From contig NZ_CP051305.1 of NCBI RefSeq assembly GCF_024181385.1, positions 2,828,563 to 2,892,562 on the forward strand: DNA of 64,000 nt. The letters are read 5' to 3'. How positions within the stretch are numbered: position 1 is the stretch's first letter; the number at the start of each line of letters is the position of its first letter. The notes beneath the pieces are model-generated. The model was not told the origin of the DNA. It did not search any database and saw only the letters and a program-made list of their open reading frames with translations. The translations under genes and the position numbers were made by a program. Of the stretch, positions 43,453-51,149 are shown piece after piece. The DNA is from Treponema sp. OMZ 798 (GTDB lineage: Bacteria; Spirochaetota; Spirochaetia; Treponematales; Treponemataceae).

Positions 43453-43737
43453 TCACTTAAGATCGTCATTCTCTATTTTACGAATAACAAAACTCTTACC
43501 TTCTTCATTTAAGGAGTACAATTCATCTAGGTGGATATGATATGTCATATCCACCTCCTCCATTTTAGCTATACCTAAGATGCTCCTTGCTAGAAGCTGT
43601 AATCCGATTTCATTACCCAAAATTTCAATCTCACCTCCTATAGGTGAGATCTGAAAGGAAAGATAACAACCTGACTTGGGTGTAATATACGGGATCCCCT
43701 CTTCGTTATAGCGAACCGTTATGCTTCTTTTTTTCAT
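43453..43737 (-). CDS. Imm32-like immunity protein
   Basis: 94 residues. The pattern IEILGNEIGLQLLARSILGIA followed by YHIHLDELYSLNEEGKSFVI-type text resembles the Imm32 family (GNxxGLxxLAxxL..., HxHLD). The ATG at 43737 overlaps the stop of the Rhs toxin cassette (TGATG) and has GGAGG seven bases upstream; a TTG one codon earlier is rejected. Position directly behind the toxin C-terminus is the classic immunity layout. Confidence 0.6.
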   Translation of the reverse strand: MKKRSITVRYNEEGIPYITPKSGCYLSFQISPIGGEIEILGNEIGLQLLARSILGIAKMEEVDMTYHIHLDELYSLNEEGKSFVIRKIENDDLK

Positions 43738-44795
43738 CAATCCTCCAATGCCTTTTTAAGAGCGTCTTGGACACGAGAATTCTGTGCTACTTTTTTAGGA
43801 AGTTTTTCTTGTGCCTGTCCAACAGTCAACCCTGATATGTTTATACACTGTTCTTTTTTTGTTCCCCGATTGATGTGTACATGGGGACCATGGCTATCAA
43901 CATGTATTTCTACTTGATTGTGGGCAACCTTCTGCCTTGAGAATACCGTGACGCTAGAATTAACATCCTCACCTGTTTTTTTGCTCTTATATGTTAACCC
44001 CAACACATCCAGCCAGCTATTGCTATCTTCTACATAGTTATGCAGTGCTAACGTTCCACTAGCAAATCGTATCGGGTCTTCCGAAATATATCTCCCCAAT
44101 TCTGGTGAGTAGTACCTGAAACGGTTGTAAGCCAGCTCCGTCTCGTGGTCGTAGTACTGTCCTTGGAAGAGGAATGGGATGCGTATCTGCTCGCTGTATG
44201 GGGCATTCCTGTCGTACACCTCCTCCAGTATCTTACCGTTCATATCGAGTCTGCGATGCCAAACCTCCTTGCCCTCGACGTTGTACGCCTCCGTTGGCGT
44301 GCCTAACTGGTCGGTAACGATGCTGTACACCTTGCCATTGAGGAGCAGTGCCATCGGCACGAAGCTCTCCTCCTCAAAGACCCAAGTCCTGAGGTCAAGC
44401 TCGTAGTGCTGCCAGCCGTCGTCCTTCCATTCCCTGCCAGAGTTCCACTCGGTATGCAACGGCACATTGCCGTTCCATACCCAATGGGTGTATTCACTGG
44501 CGAGCTTGCTGAGACGACGCCCCAAGGCATCGTAGGTAAACTCTACCCAGTTCGACCTATGAGGCGCCTTAACCGCCTTAAGCGTCCCGTTCTGATTCCA
44601 CTCATACCGCCAGCGTTCACGCTTCGTGTCCCACCACTTGCCTGAGCCTTTGTACTTCTCGGTAAGCTGTCCATCCTTGTCATACTCGAAGTGCCACTCG
44701 CCCGACTGCTCGATCTTACCCCCTTGGAGGTACTTGCGGAGCTTGCGTTCGGGGTCATAAAGGGCATTTGCTGAATTTAATCCGATGCCCACCAC
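43737..44795 (-). CDS. Orphan Rhs core with C-terminal toxin domain (5'-truncated)
   Basis: 352 codons covering only the end of an Rhs/YD-repeat protein: YD repeats (FTYDALGRRLSKLASEY), the core signature LAYNRFRYYSPELGRYISED and PIRFASG...NYVEDSNSWLDVLGL, then an 83-residue variable C-terminus with IHVDSHGPHVHINRG. The C-terminus is the predicted toxin; its His-rich motif suggests a nuclease but no family was recognised. No signal peptide, N-terminal cage or ribosome site: a displaced cassette rather than a full Rhs gene. The core (about 44060-44760) is clearly GC-richer than the C-terminus and neighbours. Confidence 0.7.
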   Translation of the reverse strand: MVGIGLNSANALYDPERKLRKYLQGGKIEQSGEWHFEYDKDGQLTEKYKGSGKWWDTKRERWRYEWNQNGTLKAVKAPHRSNWVEFTYDALGRRLSKLASEYTHWVWNGNVPLHTEWNSGREWKDDGWQHYELDLRTWVFEEESFVPMALLLNGKVYSIVTDQLGTPTEAYNVEGKEVWHRRLDMNGKILEEVYDRNAPYSEQIRIPFLFQGQYYDHETELAYNRFRYYSPELGRYISEDPIRFASGTLALHNYVEDSNSWLDVLGLTYKSKKTGEDVNSSVTVFSRQKVAHNQVEIHVDSHGPHVHINRGTKKEQCINISGLTVGQAQEKLPKKVAQNSRVQDALKKALED

Positions 44796-45225
44796 ATGTT
44801 ACACCTTTGGTAAAAAGTAGAATTAGTGCTTTTGTCGCTGCGTCGACAATGTAGTCCTCTATTGTATTATAACTTGAGTAATCTATCTCTTCTACGAAAT
44901 AAAAGTGCCTACTGTCTGATATCGGATTCCATAAAGACCATTCTACTTTTCGAAGTCCCCATAGAGCTTGTTTATGACTAGGAATGGAGATTGAGATAAA
45001 TAAGCGATACCGATCTCCCCAGCGAAAAGAACGTTTAGCTACCCCAACCCTATCCGAGGCTCTGGTCATAACGGAAATAACCAAAGATCTTCCTCCTATA
45101 TCAAGTTCTTTCACAAGTCTATCTACTATCTCACTAAACCGAACTTCTACAGCCTGCAGATCAATTTCTAGGCTTGTTAAGTTTGATATTTCACTTGGAA
45201 ATGATATCTCAATATGCTCCTTCAT
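44755..45225 (-). CDS. Putative immunity protein in the Rhs array
   Basis: 156 residues, soluble, no family recognised. N-terminus MKEHIEISFPSE, later RYRLFISISIPSHKQALWG. The last dozen residues (GGHRIKFSKCPL) are read out of frame from the start of the adjoining Rhs core fragment, so the natural C-terminus was probably lost at a recombination joint near 44790. The ATG overlaps the stop of the upstream Imm11-like gene as ATGA. Confidence 0.45.
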   Translation of the reverse strand: MKEHIEISFPSEISNLTSLEIDLQAVEVRFSEIVDRLVKELDIGGRSLVISVMTRASDRVGVAKRSFRWGDRYRLFISISIPSHKQALWGLRKVEWSLWNPISDSRHFYFVEEIDYSSYNTIEDYIVDAATKALILLFTKGVTCGGHRIKFSKCPL

Positions 45226-45746
45226 GACTTTTTCAACGCCTTTTTGACTCTGTCAGAGATCGCTATTCTCGTTGGGAAGAAAAACGCCTCAGAGGAACCA
45301 ACAATTGGGACAATCGAGTATTTTTTTATCTTCTCCGCAGAGAGTACTGCTTTAATCAATATGCTCTTATTCACCCCATAAAGAGAACTGTCTTCATTAA
45401 GTATATCAAGAGTTCTAGTGAATTTTGGAGCAAAATAACGATACTGATTTCTTGACTGAACTACGGACACTTCGTACCATTCAATTCCTTCCTCGCCTGT
45501 CATTAATTCATCTATGATATTTCGAACTTGTTCTGAGAATAATGGTACACCCAAGTCATCGGCGATATAGTCGTCCAATGACATTTTTGGGGATAGTCTG
45601 TATTGGAATGGAAATCTTCTGTTAGATTCGATTGCCTCCATCCAGTCTATAAGTGTTTTTTTCCCATCTGGAGAGATAGCTAGGGGTGTTGAGGAAGTTT
45701 CCTCTTCGGGGAATTGTATTTGCCACCATTTCATATTTATATCCAT
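45222..45746 (-). CDS. Imm11/DUF1629-like immunity protein
   Basis: 174 residues (170 from the alternative ATG at 45734). Architecture of Imm11 proteins: N-terminal WWQIQFPEE, a central LGVPLFSEQVRNIID block (SDR-like position), and a C-terminal TRIAISDRVKKALKKS tail. Predicted antitoxin against an Rhs/YD-type toxin. It overlaps the small ORF upstream and the next immunity gene downstream, as in tight toxin-immunity cassettes. Confidence 0.5.
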   Translation of the reverse strand: MDINMKWWQIQFPEEETSSTPLAISPDGKKTLIDWMEAIESNRRFPFQYRLSPKMSLDDYIADDLGVPLFSEQVRNIIDELMTGEEGIEWYEVSVVQSRNQYRYFAPKFTRTLDILNEDSSLYGVNKSILIKAVLSAEKIKKYSIVPIVGSSEAFFFPTRIAISDRVKKALKKS

Positions 45747-45874
45747 CCTGTTTTTCGTAATAAGTCGGGGTTGTTTCTTACGGGGTCCTTCACTCGAACT
45801 TCGAACTCCTGTAAAAAAGTCTTCTTTTTTTGTCCACGAGGGGCTTGCGATGCAATTTGGTCTGCAGCTTTCAT
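45737..45874 (-). CDS. Small ORF, possible toxin tail remnant
   Basis: 45 residues, MKAADQIASQAPRGQKKK..., ending RKTGWI. Strong AGGAGG six bases before the ATG. The stop overlaps the Imm11-like gene, exactly where the end of a toxin gene would lie, so this may be the last part of a former Rhs toxin. The ribosome site lies at the joint with the PIN gene and could be fortuitous. Confidence 0.35.
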   Translation of the reverse strand: MKAADQIASQAPRGQKKKTFLQEFEVRVKDPVRNNPDLLRKTGWI

Positions 45875-45883
45875 ATTTACCTC

Positions 45884-46303
45884 CTAAATATATCCATACT
45901 TTTCAGCAATCAATTCGAAATATTTTGATGGTGTAAAAATTAACGGTTTATCAATTTTTACATCTTCAAAATCCTTGTCTCCCGTAATCAAAATATCTGA
46001 ATCAGATAAAATTGCGGATACAAGAACCGGCAAATCTTTTATATCACGAACTTTTGGATATTTATTTTCATCAATTGTATCGGGACTCTTAAATTCTTCA
46101 AAAGTAATTCCATCAAAGAAAATACCCAATAACTCTTTTTTAAATGGAAATTTATTTTCAAAAACTTTTTTGCATTCTTCCTTTGTATATGAAGAAATTA
46201 TTACCGTATGATTTTCAAGCAAATGAGAAAAAACTTTAGCAACCTTACCATCAGGGAAAAGTATCGCAGAAATCACAATGTTTGAATCTATGAAAATCCT
46301 CAA
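45884..46303 (-). CDS. PIN-domain toxin, COG1569-like
   Basis: 139 residues. PIN nuclease acidic residues: Asp6 in MRIFIDSNIV, Glu42/43 in TKEECKKVF, Asp90 region and DILITGDKDF (Asp109/111). Predicted ribonuclease toxin of a type II toxin-antitoxin pair. Its start overlaps the end of the AbrB-like gene by four bases. Confidence 0.85.
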   Translation of the reverse strand: MRIFIDSNIVISAILFPDGKVAKVFSHLLENHTVIISSYTKEECKKVFENKFPFKKELLGIFFDGITFEEFKSPDTIDENKYPKVRDIKDLPVLVSAILSDSDILITGDKDFEDVKIDKPLIFTPSKYFELIAEKYGYI

Positions 46304-46548
46304 CTCTTTTTCCTTAGCTCTTTAATATAAGCAATAACGTCATCTTCTGTTTGAAAGCCGGCTTTTTCTGCTTCTCCTTGCATTTGAGTCTGAATATTTG
46401 CTAAAGTTATTTGAGAAGCATTTGTAATATAAACTTTTCCTCTGCTTTCTTCAAAAAAAACTTTATCGCCGGTTTTTAATCCGAGCATATTTCTTATCGC
46501 AAGCGGAATTGTAATCTGACCTTTCGATGTTAGTTTTGCAAGTTCCAT
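46300..46548 (-). CDS. AbrB/MazE-type antitoxin
   Basis: 82 residues. SpoVT/AbrB swapped-hairpin DNA-binding motif at the N-terminus: LTSKGQITIPLAIRNMLGLK and GDKVFFEE. C-terminal helix would bind and neutralise the PIN toxin. AAGGAGGTG precedes the ATG. Such pairs usually repress their own promoter. Confidence 0.88.
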   Translation of the reverse strand: MELAKLTSKGQITIPLAIRNMLGLKTGDKVFFEESRGKVYITNASQITLANIQTQMQGEAEKAGFQTEDDVIAYIKELRKKS

Positions 46549-46976
46549 AAAACACCTCCTTACTTTCCTTACTAATACTATTATATAATAATTAATTACT
46601 TTCTGTCAATAATTTGTATTTAATATTTTGTGTATGATATATTTATTTCAAACGAGAATTAATTTGTTGCTATTTGAAGAACCCATGATTGTAGATTCAA
46701 TACTCTTTTTAAAGAAATACTTTTTTTCTCTCTGTTTTGCCATATCTTGTTTAAAATAATTACAGCATAAGAGTAATATTTTTTGATATTCTTTATTCAA
46801 AATATATTCTCCAAGTAATGATGGCCTCTATTTTTGTAATTGCCTTCTTTTTTGCAATTTCAAATCAATATCTCTGATATCATTTTTATTTAGTATTTGA
46901 TTTATAATGTTTTTATTGTTCCTGCGCTCTTTTCTTTACCCTATTATTTTCTTTCTAAAAATTCTAAGATACTTAC
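46549..46976. other. AT-rich gap with decayed coding traces
   Basis: No intact gene in about 430 bases between the antitoxin and the HEPN gene. Short lysine-rich minus-strand frames, one of them at 46648-46800, suggest a decayed gene. Confidence 0.45.
46648..46800 (-). CDS. Possible 50-residue small protein
   Basis: Minus-strand frame starting with TTG (46800) eight bases after GGAG, ending with TGA. Sequence LNKEYQKILLLCCNYFKQDM... is lysine-rich and not recognised. It may be a fragment. Low confidence. Confidence 0.2.
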   Translation of the reverse strand: MNKEYQKILLLCCNYFKQDMAKQREKKYFFKKSIESTIMGSSNSNKLILV

Positions 46977-47579
46977 CTATTCTAATGGCCAATTTATGAT
47001 CTTTCTTGCAGAGCAATTTCTTCTTCGTTTGCAGAGTTTTCGGTTCATAGTATATCTCTTTATTCTATGTAGTTTTACTATTTTCTTAACTTGCAAATTA
47101 GTTTGATCTTTTGCGGGCTTTAAAATTGTGTTGTCAGTTAATTTTTGTAATTTCTCAAATAATTCTTTATATTCATCCATCGTTATTGCTATTTGAATTT
47201 CTCCAGAGGCCCCATGTGCATATTTATTTCTTATTTCATAAACCTTTTTATAGCTAGACGAATAGTAGTCAATATCTTCAACTCCTAAAGATACTAAATA
47301 TTTGGCCATCAAAGATTTAGAGGGAATATTTGATGAATTATTAAAAGCTCCATAAACTAAATTAGAATCTACTGCTTTATCTTTCAAAGCTTTTCTGATT
47401 GTAAAAACAAAAAAATTGCATAAATGAATTGTGGCAAATTTTATAATTAAATCTTGGCTAACAGCATCAGTTATATTGTTAAATTCAGTAAAAGAATTAA
47501 TCAAACTTGTTATTTCTGAAGAAGTAATTAAATATGCATTTTCCCACTCAACGAATTTTTTATTTTTTTCACAATCCAT
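46977..47579 (-). CDS. HEPN-domain protein
   Basis: 200 residues, all-helical. The HEPN RNase motif R-x4-H is Arg117-Asn-Lys-Tyr-Ala-His122 (EIRNKYAHG). The last 40 residues (KLHRIKRYTMNRKLCKRRRN...) are basic and unlike the rest, suggesting a frameshifted or replaced tail. It starts three bases after the DUF262 stop, so the two are one unit. Predicted RNase or nucleotidyltransferase-target effector; role in defence is inference. Confidence 0.7.
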   Translation of the reverse strand: MDCEKNKKFVEWENAYLITSSEITSLINSFTEFNNITDAVSQDLIIKFATIHLCNFFVFTIRKALKDKAVDSNLVYGAFNNSSNIPSKSLMAKYLVSLGVEDIDYYSSSYKKVYEIRNKYAHGASGEIQIAITMDEYKELFEKLQKLTDNTILKPAKDQTNLQVKKIVKLHRIKRYTMNRKLCKRRRNCSARKIINWPLE

Positions 47580-47582
47580 AAT

Positions 47583-48698
47583 TTATTTATTTTTTATAAA
47601 ATATTTTTCTGAAAAACAAATAATTTCCATTAAGTTCTTTGATGATGAGGCTCTTCTTGAATTTTCGATAAATTCTTTCCATTCATTTGTTTCAATCATT
47701 TTAATAGAAATCTCTTGGATTTTATTTGGATCAACACTATTAGTTTCTAGCAACTTTCCGATTACTATCCAATAAACTAAAAACATATAACCATTAAAAT
47801 TTTTTTTAGGAGAAAAGGTTCTACTATCAAAACACTTACACATCATTGCAAAACTTCTTTCAAATAAAATCTTTAATTTATCTTTTGAGTGCTTTTCAAA
47901 ATTTCGATTATTTTTCAGCTCTTTATCTAAAAAACTTTTCATTGATCCCTTAAATTCTCCGGCTGTATAATACAATGAAAAGAAACGTAAAATCAACTCT
48001 GAAATTCCTCCAGTTACATCACTTAATCTAAAAATATTTAACCACTCATATTTTTGCGCATAATTAGATATAAAATCTGCATAATTACCATGATAAACAC
48101 ATAAACGAATTTGTTGAGGATTTAAAGGCGTTGCACCAGTATTAATTCTTTCAAAAACTAAATACATGCTAGAATTATCATCAGTTGGCTTTATCTGTTT
48201 TAAATTTATTATATAAATATAGGTATTTAAAATTCTTTTTTGCTGTTGTGGAGATAAATCTTTAAAACATCTTCCTTTCCAGTCGGGATGAATTTTTTTT
48301 CCTGTTAGAGAAAAATTTTCTTTACTTATATCTTTACTTATTGGAGCAATAGCTTGATGCGCTTTTTTTTCTGGAAAATAGCCCTCTACAAAATAAAACA
48401 GCGACAGTAATCTTTGTTGACCATCGATCACTAAATATCTTTGAGATTCTTCTTCATAAAAGAAAAAACTTGGACTTGGAAGACCTCTTAAAACAGAATC
48501 TATAAACATTGAAGCCCCATCTTTTGTCCATACATAATTTCTTTGAAAAGATGGAATTATTATATCTTTTGATTTATACCTACGAATCAAACCTTCAACA
48601 TCCATATTGAAATGATATGGGGTTAAATCATAATAAAAATCACCGGAATCTTCTTCTAATTCTTCAACAAAAATTTCATCTGTAATTTTTTTACTCAT
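47583..48698 (-). CDS. DUF262 (GmrSD N-terminal, ParB-like) protein
   Basis: 371 residues. DUF262 landmarks: IPSFQRNYVW (48-57), VIDGQQRLLSLF (90-101) with the DGQQR nucleotide/nuclease motif, and FERINTGATPLNPQQIR. No C-terminal DUF1524 HNH domain, unlike full GmrSD restriction enzymes; the paired HEPN gene may supply the second nuclease. Located just downstream of fabF in the island; AT-rich. Confidence 0.85.
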   Translation of the reverse strand: MSKKITDEIFVEELEEDSGDFYYDLTPYHFNMDVEGLIRRYKSKDIIIPSFQRNYVWTKDGASMFIDSVLRGLPSPSFFFYEEESQRYLVIDGQQRLLSLFYFVEGYFPEKKAHQAIAPISKDISKENFSLTGKKIHPDWKGRCFKDLSPQQQKRILNTYIYIINLKQIKPTDDNSSMYLVFERINTGATPLNPQQIRLCVYHGNYADFISNYAQKYEWLNIFRLSDVTGGISELILRFFSLYYTAGEFKGSMKSFLDKELKNNRNFEKHSKDKLKILFERSFAMMCKCFDSRTFSPKKNFNGYMFLVYWIVIGKLLETNSVDPNKIQEISIKMIETNEWKEFIENSRRASSSKNLMEIICFSEKYFIKNK

Positions 48699-48792
48699 AA
48701 TTTCTTCACTTTGAGTGTCGAAGGTATTATTCTAACACCAATTGCCACTCCTATCTCCATTCTACCTCAAAAACTCATCTTTTTCAAGTAAT

Positions 48793-48839
48793 AAAAACCG
48801 TTCAAAATGTTGGAAGTCCATACATTCTAAACGGTTTTA
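48793..48839 (-). terminator. fabF terminator (right copy of direct repeat)
   Basis: AAAACCGTTTAGAATGT and ACATTTTGAACGGTTTT arms with a T-run on the minus strand. The left copy is at 42513-42558. Confidence 0.8.
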
Positions 48840-48870
48840 TCTCATCCGTTTACCGCTTTTTAAAAAGCCC

Positions 48871-50106
48871 TTACCTTATCTTTTTGAAGATGGCAACGCC
48901 GTTATGGCCTCCGAAACCGAGGGAGCCTGAGGCGGCACAGTTTATTTCGCCTTTGACGCCCTTGTTCGGAACATAGTCCAAATCGCAGCCAGCTTCAAGG
49001 TCGGGTTCGGTTAGGTTTATGGTCGGGGGATAAAATCCTTCTTCCATTGCCTTTATACAGAAGATAGCTTCAAGAGCTCCTGCGGCACCTAAGCAGTGGC
49101 CTATCATCGACTTGGTTGAAGAAACCTTCATTTTATACGCATGGTCTCCGAAAGCTTTTTTAATCATGGCCGTTTCTGCAGGGTCGTTAATCGGTGTCGA
49201 GGTTCCGTGAGCATTATAGTATTGAACTTCTTCAGGTTTTACGCCTGCATCGGCTAGTGCGTTTGTGATGGCCAATGCTCCTCCGTCACCTGAGGGGTCG
49301 GGGCTGGTTAAGTGGTAGGCATCGGAGGAAGCTCCATAACCTGCAAATTCTGCATATATTTTAGCTCCCCTCTTTTTTGCATGTTCATATTCTTCAAGAA
49401 TGAGAATGCCGGAGCCTTCGCCCATTACAAAGCCTGAACGCTTTTTATCGAAGGGGCAGCAAGCCTTGGCAGGATCGCCTGAGGCGAGGGTTTGTAGAAT
49501 CGTAAAACCGCTTATACCGAAACCGGTAATTGTAGCTTCCGTACCGCCCGATACGCATATATCGAGCCTTCCTGAGCGGACAAGGTCTAAAGCGTTTCCG
49601 AGAGCATCGGTACCGGAAGCGCAGGCTGTGGCCAAGGTCCAAGACGGGCCCTTTATACCGAACTGCATACTTATATTTCCGGCCGCCTCATTCGGAATAA
49701 GAAGAGGAACAGTCATCGGCGGAATACGATCCGGAGCGACCTGAAAGTATTTTTTAAAGGCTTCTTGGTAGATTTCAAAACCTCCTATACCGTTTCCGAG
49801 TATTATACCTGTGCGGTTTGCATCGATGTTTTCTTTTGAAAGACCTGCATCCTTCATTGCCTGTGAAGCTGCGGCTACGGCAAATTGAGTAAACCGAGCC
49901 ATTTTACGGGCATCTTTTTTATCCATAAATTGTGAAGCGTCAAAGTTTTTTACTTCTGCCGCTATCTGAATCTTAAAATCGGAACAATCAAATTGGGTAA
50001 TGTTTCCGATTCCGCATTTACCTGCTTTGATTCCTTCCCATGTTTCATCCAGGGTGTTTCCTATGGGGGTTACGGCACCGAGGCCTGTAATTACAACTCT
50101 TCTCAT
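48871..50106 (-). CDS. fabF: Beta-ketoacyl-ACP synthase II
   Basis: 411-residue condensing enzyme of fatty acid elongation. Catalytic Cys in LATACASGTDALG, His in YYNAHGTSTPINDPAET, the KSMIGHCLGAAGALEA loop and the C-terminal CAASGSLGFGGHNGVAIF. AAGGAG before the ATG. No other fab genes are adjacent. Its last about 129 codon bases and terminator are duplicated at 42497-42719, so this 3' end is an insertion target. Confidence 0.97.
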   Translation of the reverse strand: MRRVVITGLGAVTPIGNTLDETWEGIKAGKCGIGNITQFDCSDFKIQIAAEVKNFDASQFMDKKDARKMARFTQFAVAAASQAMKDAGLSKENIDANRTGIILGNGIGGFEIYQEAFKKYFQVAPDRIPPMTVPLLIPNEAAGNISMQFGIKGPSWTLATACASGTDALGNALDLVRSGRLDICVSGGTEATITGFGISGFTILQTLASGDPAKACCPFDKKRSGFVMGEGSGILILEEYEHAKKRGAKIYAEFAGYGASSDAYHLTSPDPSGDGGALAITNALADAGVKPEEVQYYNAHGTSTPINDPAETAMIKKAFGDHAYKMKVSSTKSMIGHCLGAAGALEAIFCIKAMEEGFYPPTINLTEPDLEAGCDLDYVPNKGVKGEINCAASGSLGFGGHNGVAIFKKIR

Positions 50107-50240
50107 ATAAACTCCTTTTTTATGTCAGTCTGTCTACATAACAACTTTTATAGAACAAAGTCTACTTGCTTTCGGCCTGTGTGTCAAGGCCGGTTTTTCT
50201 GAAGCCGCGGAAATCAATTTTGCAATAAAAATGTATTCTC

Positions 50241-50269
50241 TTACAAAACTTGCCAATCTATGTTATAAT
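50241..50269 (+). promoter_or_regulatory. Promoter of Rpn copy 2
   Basis: TTACAA (50241-50246), 17-base spacer, TATAAT (50264-50269). It lies within an in-frame ORF extension, which places the true start at 50291. Confidence 0.65.
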
Positions 50270-50290
50270 AAAATCAGTGAGGAAACGGCT

Positions 50291-51145
50291 ATGAGTACGT
50301 CAAACAGAAAATACAAGGATTCGGTTTTTGTTGATTTGTTCAGCGAAGATGAAAGGGCAAAAGAGAATTTTTTATCTCTTTATAATGCTTTACACGGAAC
50401 GGAACTTAAAGCTACGGAAGCTTTAAAAAACATCCGCCTTGATCAAGTTTTGTATATGACATTTTACAATGATGTATCATACCTCGTGGATAACAAAATA
50501 ATAGTACTTGCTGAACATCAATCAACAATAAATTCTAATATGCCTTTACGCTGCCTTGAATATGTCAGCCGCCTTTATGAAACTCTATTTGAATCAAAAG
50601 AAAAATACAGCCGTAAGCTATTAAAAATTCCAACTCCAGAGTTTTATGTCTTTTACAATGGAGAAGAAAGCTATCCTTCTGATAAAATACTGAAACTATC
50701 GGATGCTTTTATAGAAAAGACAACGGAAACTAATCTTGAGTTAACTGTTAAAGTAATAAACATAAATCAACAAAACCGTCATCCTATATTGGAAAACTGT
50801 AAAATGATGCAGGAATATAGTATATTTGTAGAAACGGTAAGGAAATGGAAAGAAATAGATCCGCAAAAAGGTTTTGAAAAAGCTGTTGAAGAATGTATAC
50901 AAAATAATATTTTGCGTGAATATTTAAAGCGCAAGACCAAGGAGGTAATTAACATGTTACTAGCCGAATATGATTATGAAACAGATATAGCCGTACAACG
51001 GGCAGAAGAACGGGAAATAGCCTTTGCCGAGGGCTCATACCAAAAATCACTCGAAACGGCAAAAAATTTGCTTGAAATGGGTTTTAGCTCAGATTCTATT
51101 ATAAAAGCGACAGGTTTAACCCTAAAAGAAATAGAAGCTTTATAA
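50291..51145 (+). CDS. Rpn-type PD-(D/E)XK nuclease, copy 2
   Basis: 284 residues, paralogue of the gene at 3775 (most residues identical, e.g. SNRKYKDSVFVDLFSEDE). Same nuclease core YLVDNKIIVLAEHQST. It lacks the ISQG tandem repeat near the C-terminus of copy 1. ATG at 50291 behind GAGGAAACGGCT. Predicted recombination-promoting nuclease. Confidence 0.8.
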   Translation: MSTSNRKYKDSVFVDLFSEDERAKENFLSLYNALHGTELKATEALKNIRLDQVLYMTFYNDVSYLVDNKIIVLAEHQSTINSNMPLRCLEYVSRLYETLFESKEKYSRKLLKIPTPEFYVFYNGEESYPSDKILKLSDAFIEKTTETNLELTVKVININQQNRHPILENCKMMQEYSIFVETVRKWKEIDPQKGFEKAVEECIQNNILREYLKRKTKEVINMLLAEYDYETDIAVQRAEEREIAFAEGSYQKSLETAKNLLEMGFSSDSIIKATGLTLKEIEAL

Positions 51146-51149
51146 AGTA

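Noticed and set aside
44179..44767. Several long open frames overlapping the Rhs core in other frames
   Set aside because: They arise from the higher GC content there, are serine/arginine-rich and lack start signals.
46897..47106. Plus-strand phenylalanine-rich 69-residue open frame
   Set aside because: It is antisense to the HEPN tail and AT-rich gap, without a ribosome site.
50231..50290. Upstream ATG extending Rpn copy 2 by 20 residues
   Set aside because: The extension contains the -35/-10 promoter, and the paralogue starts at the equivalent of 50291.
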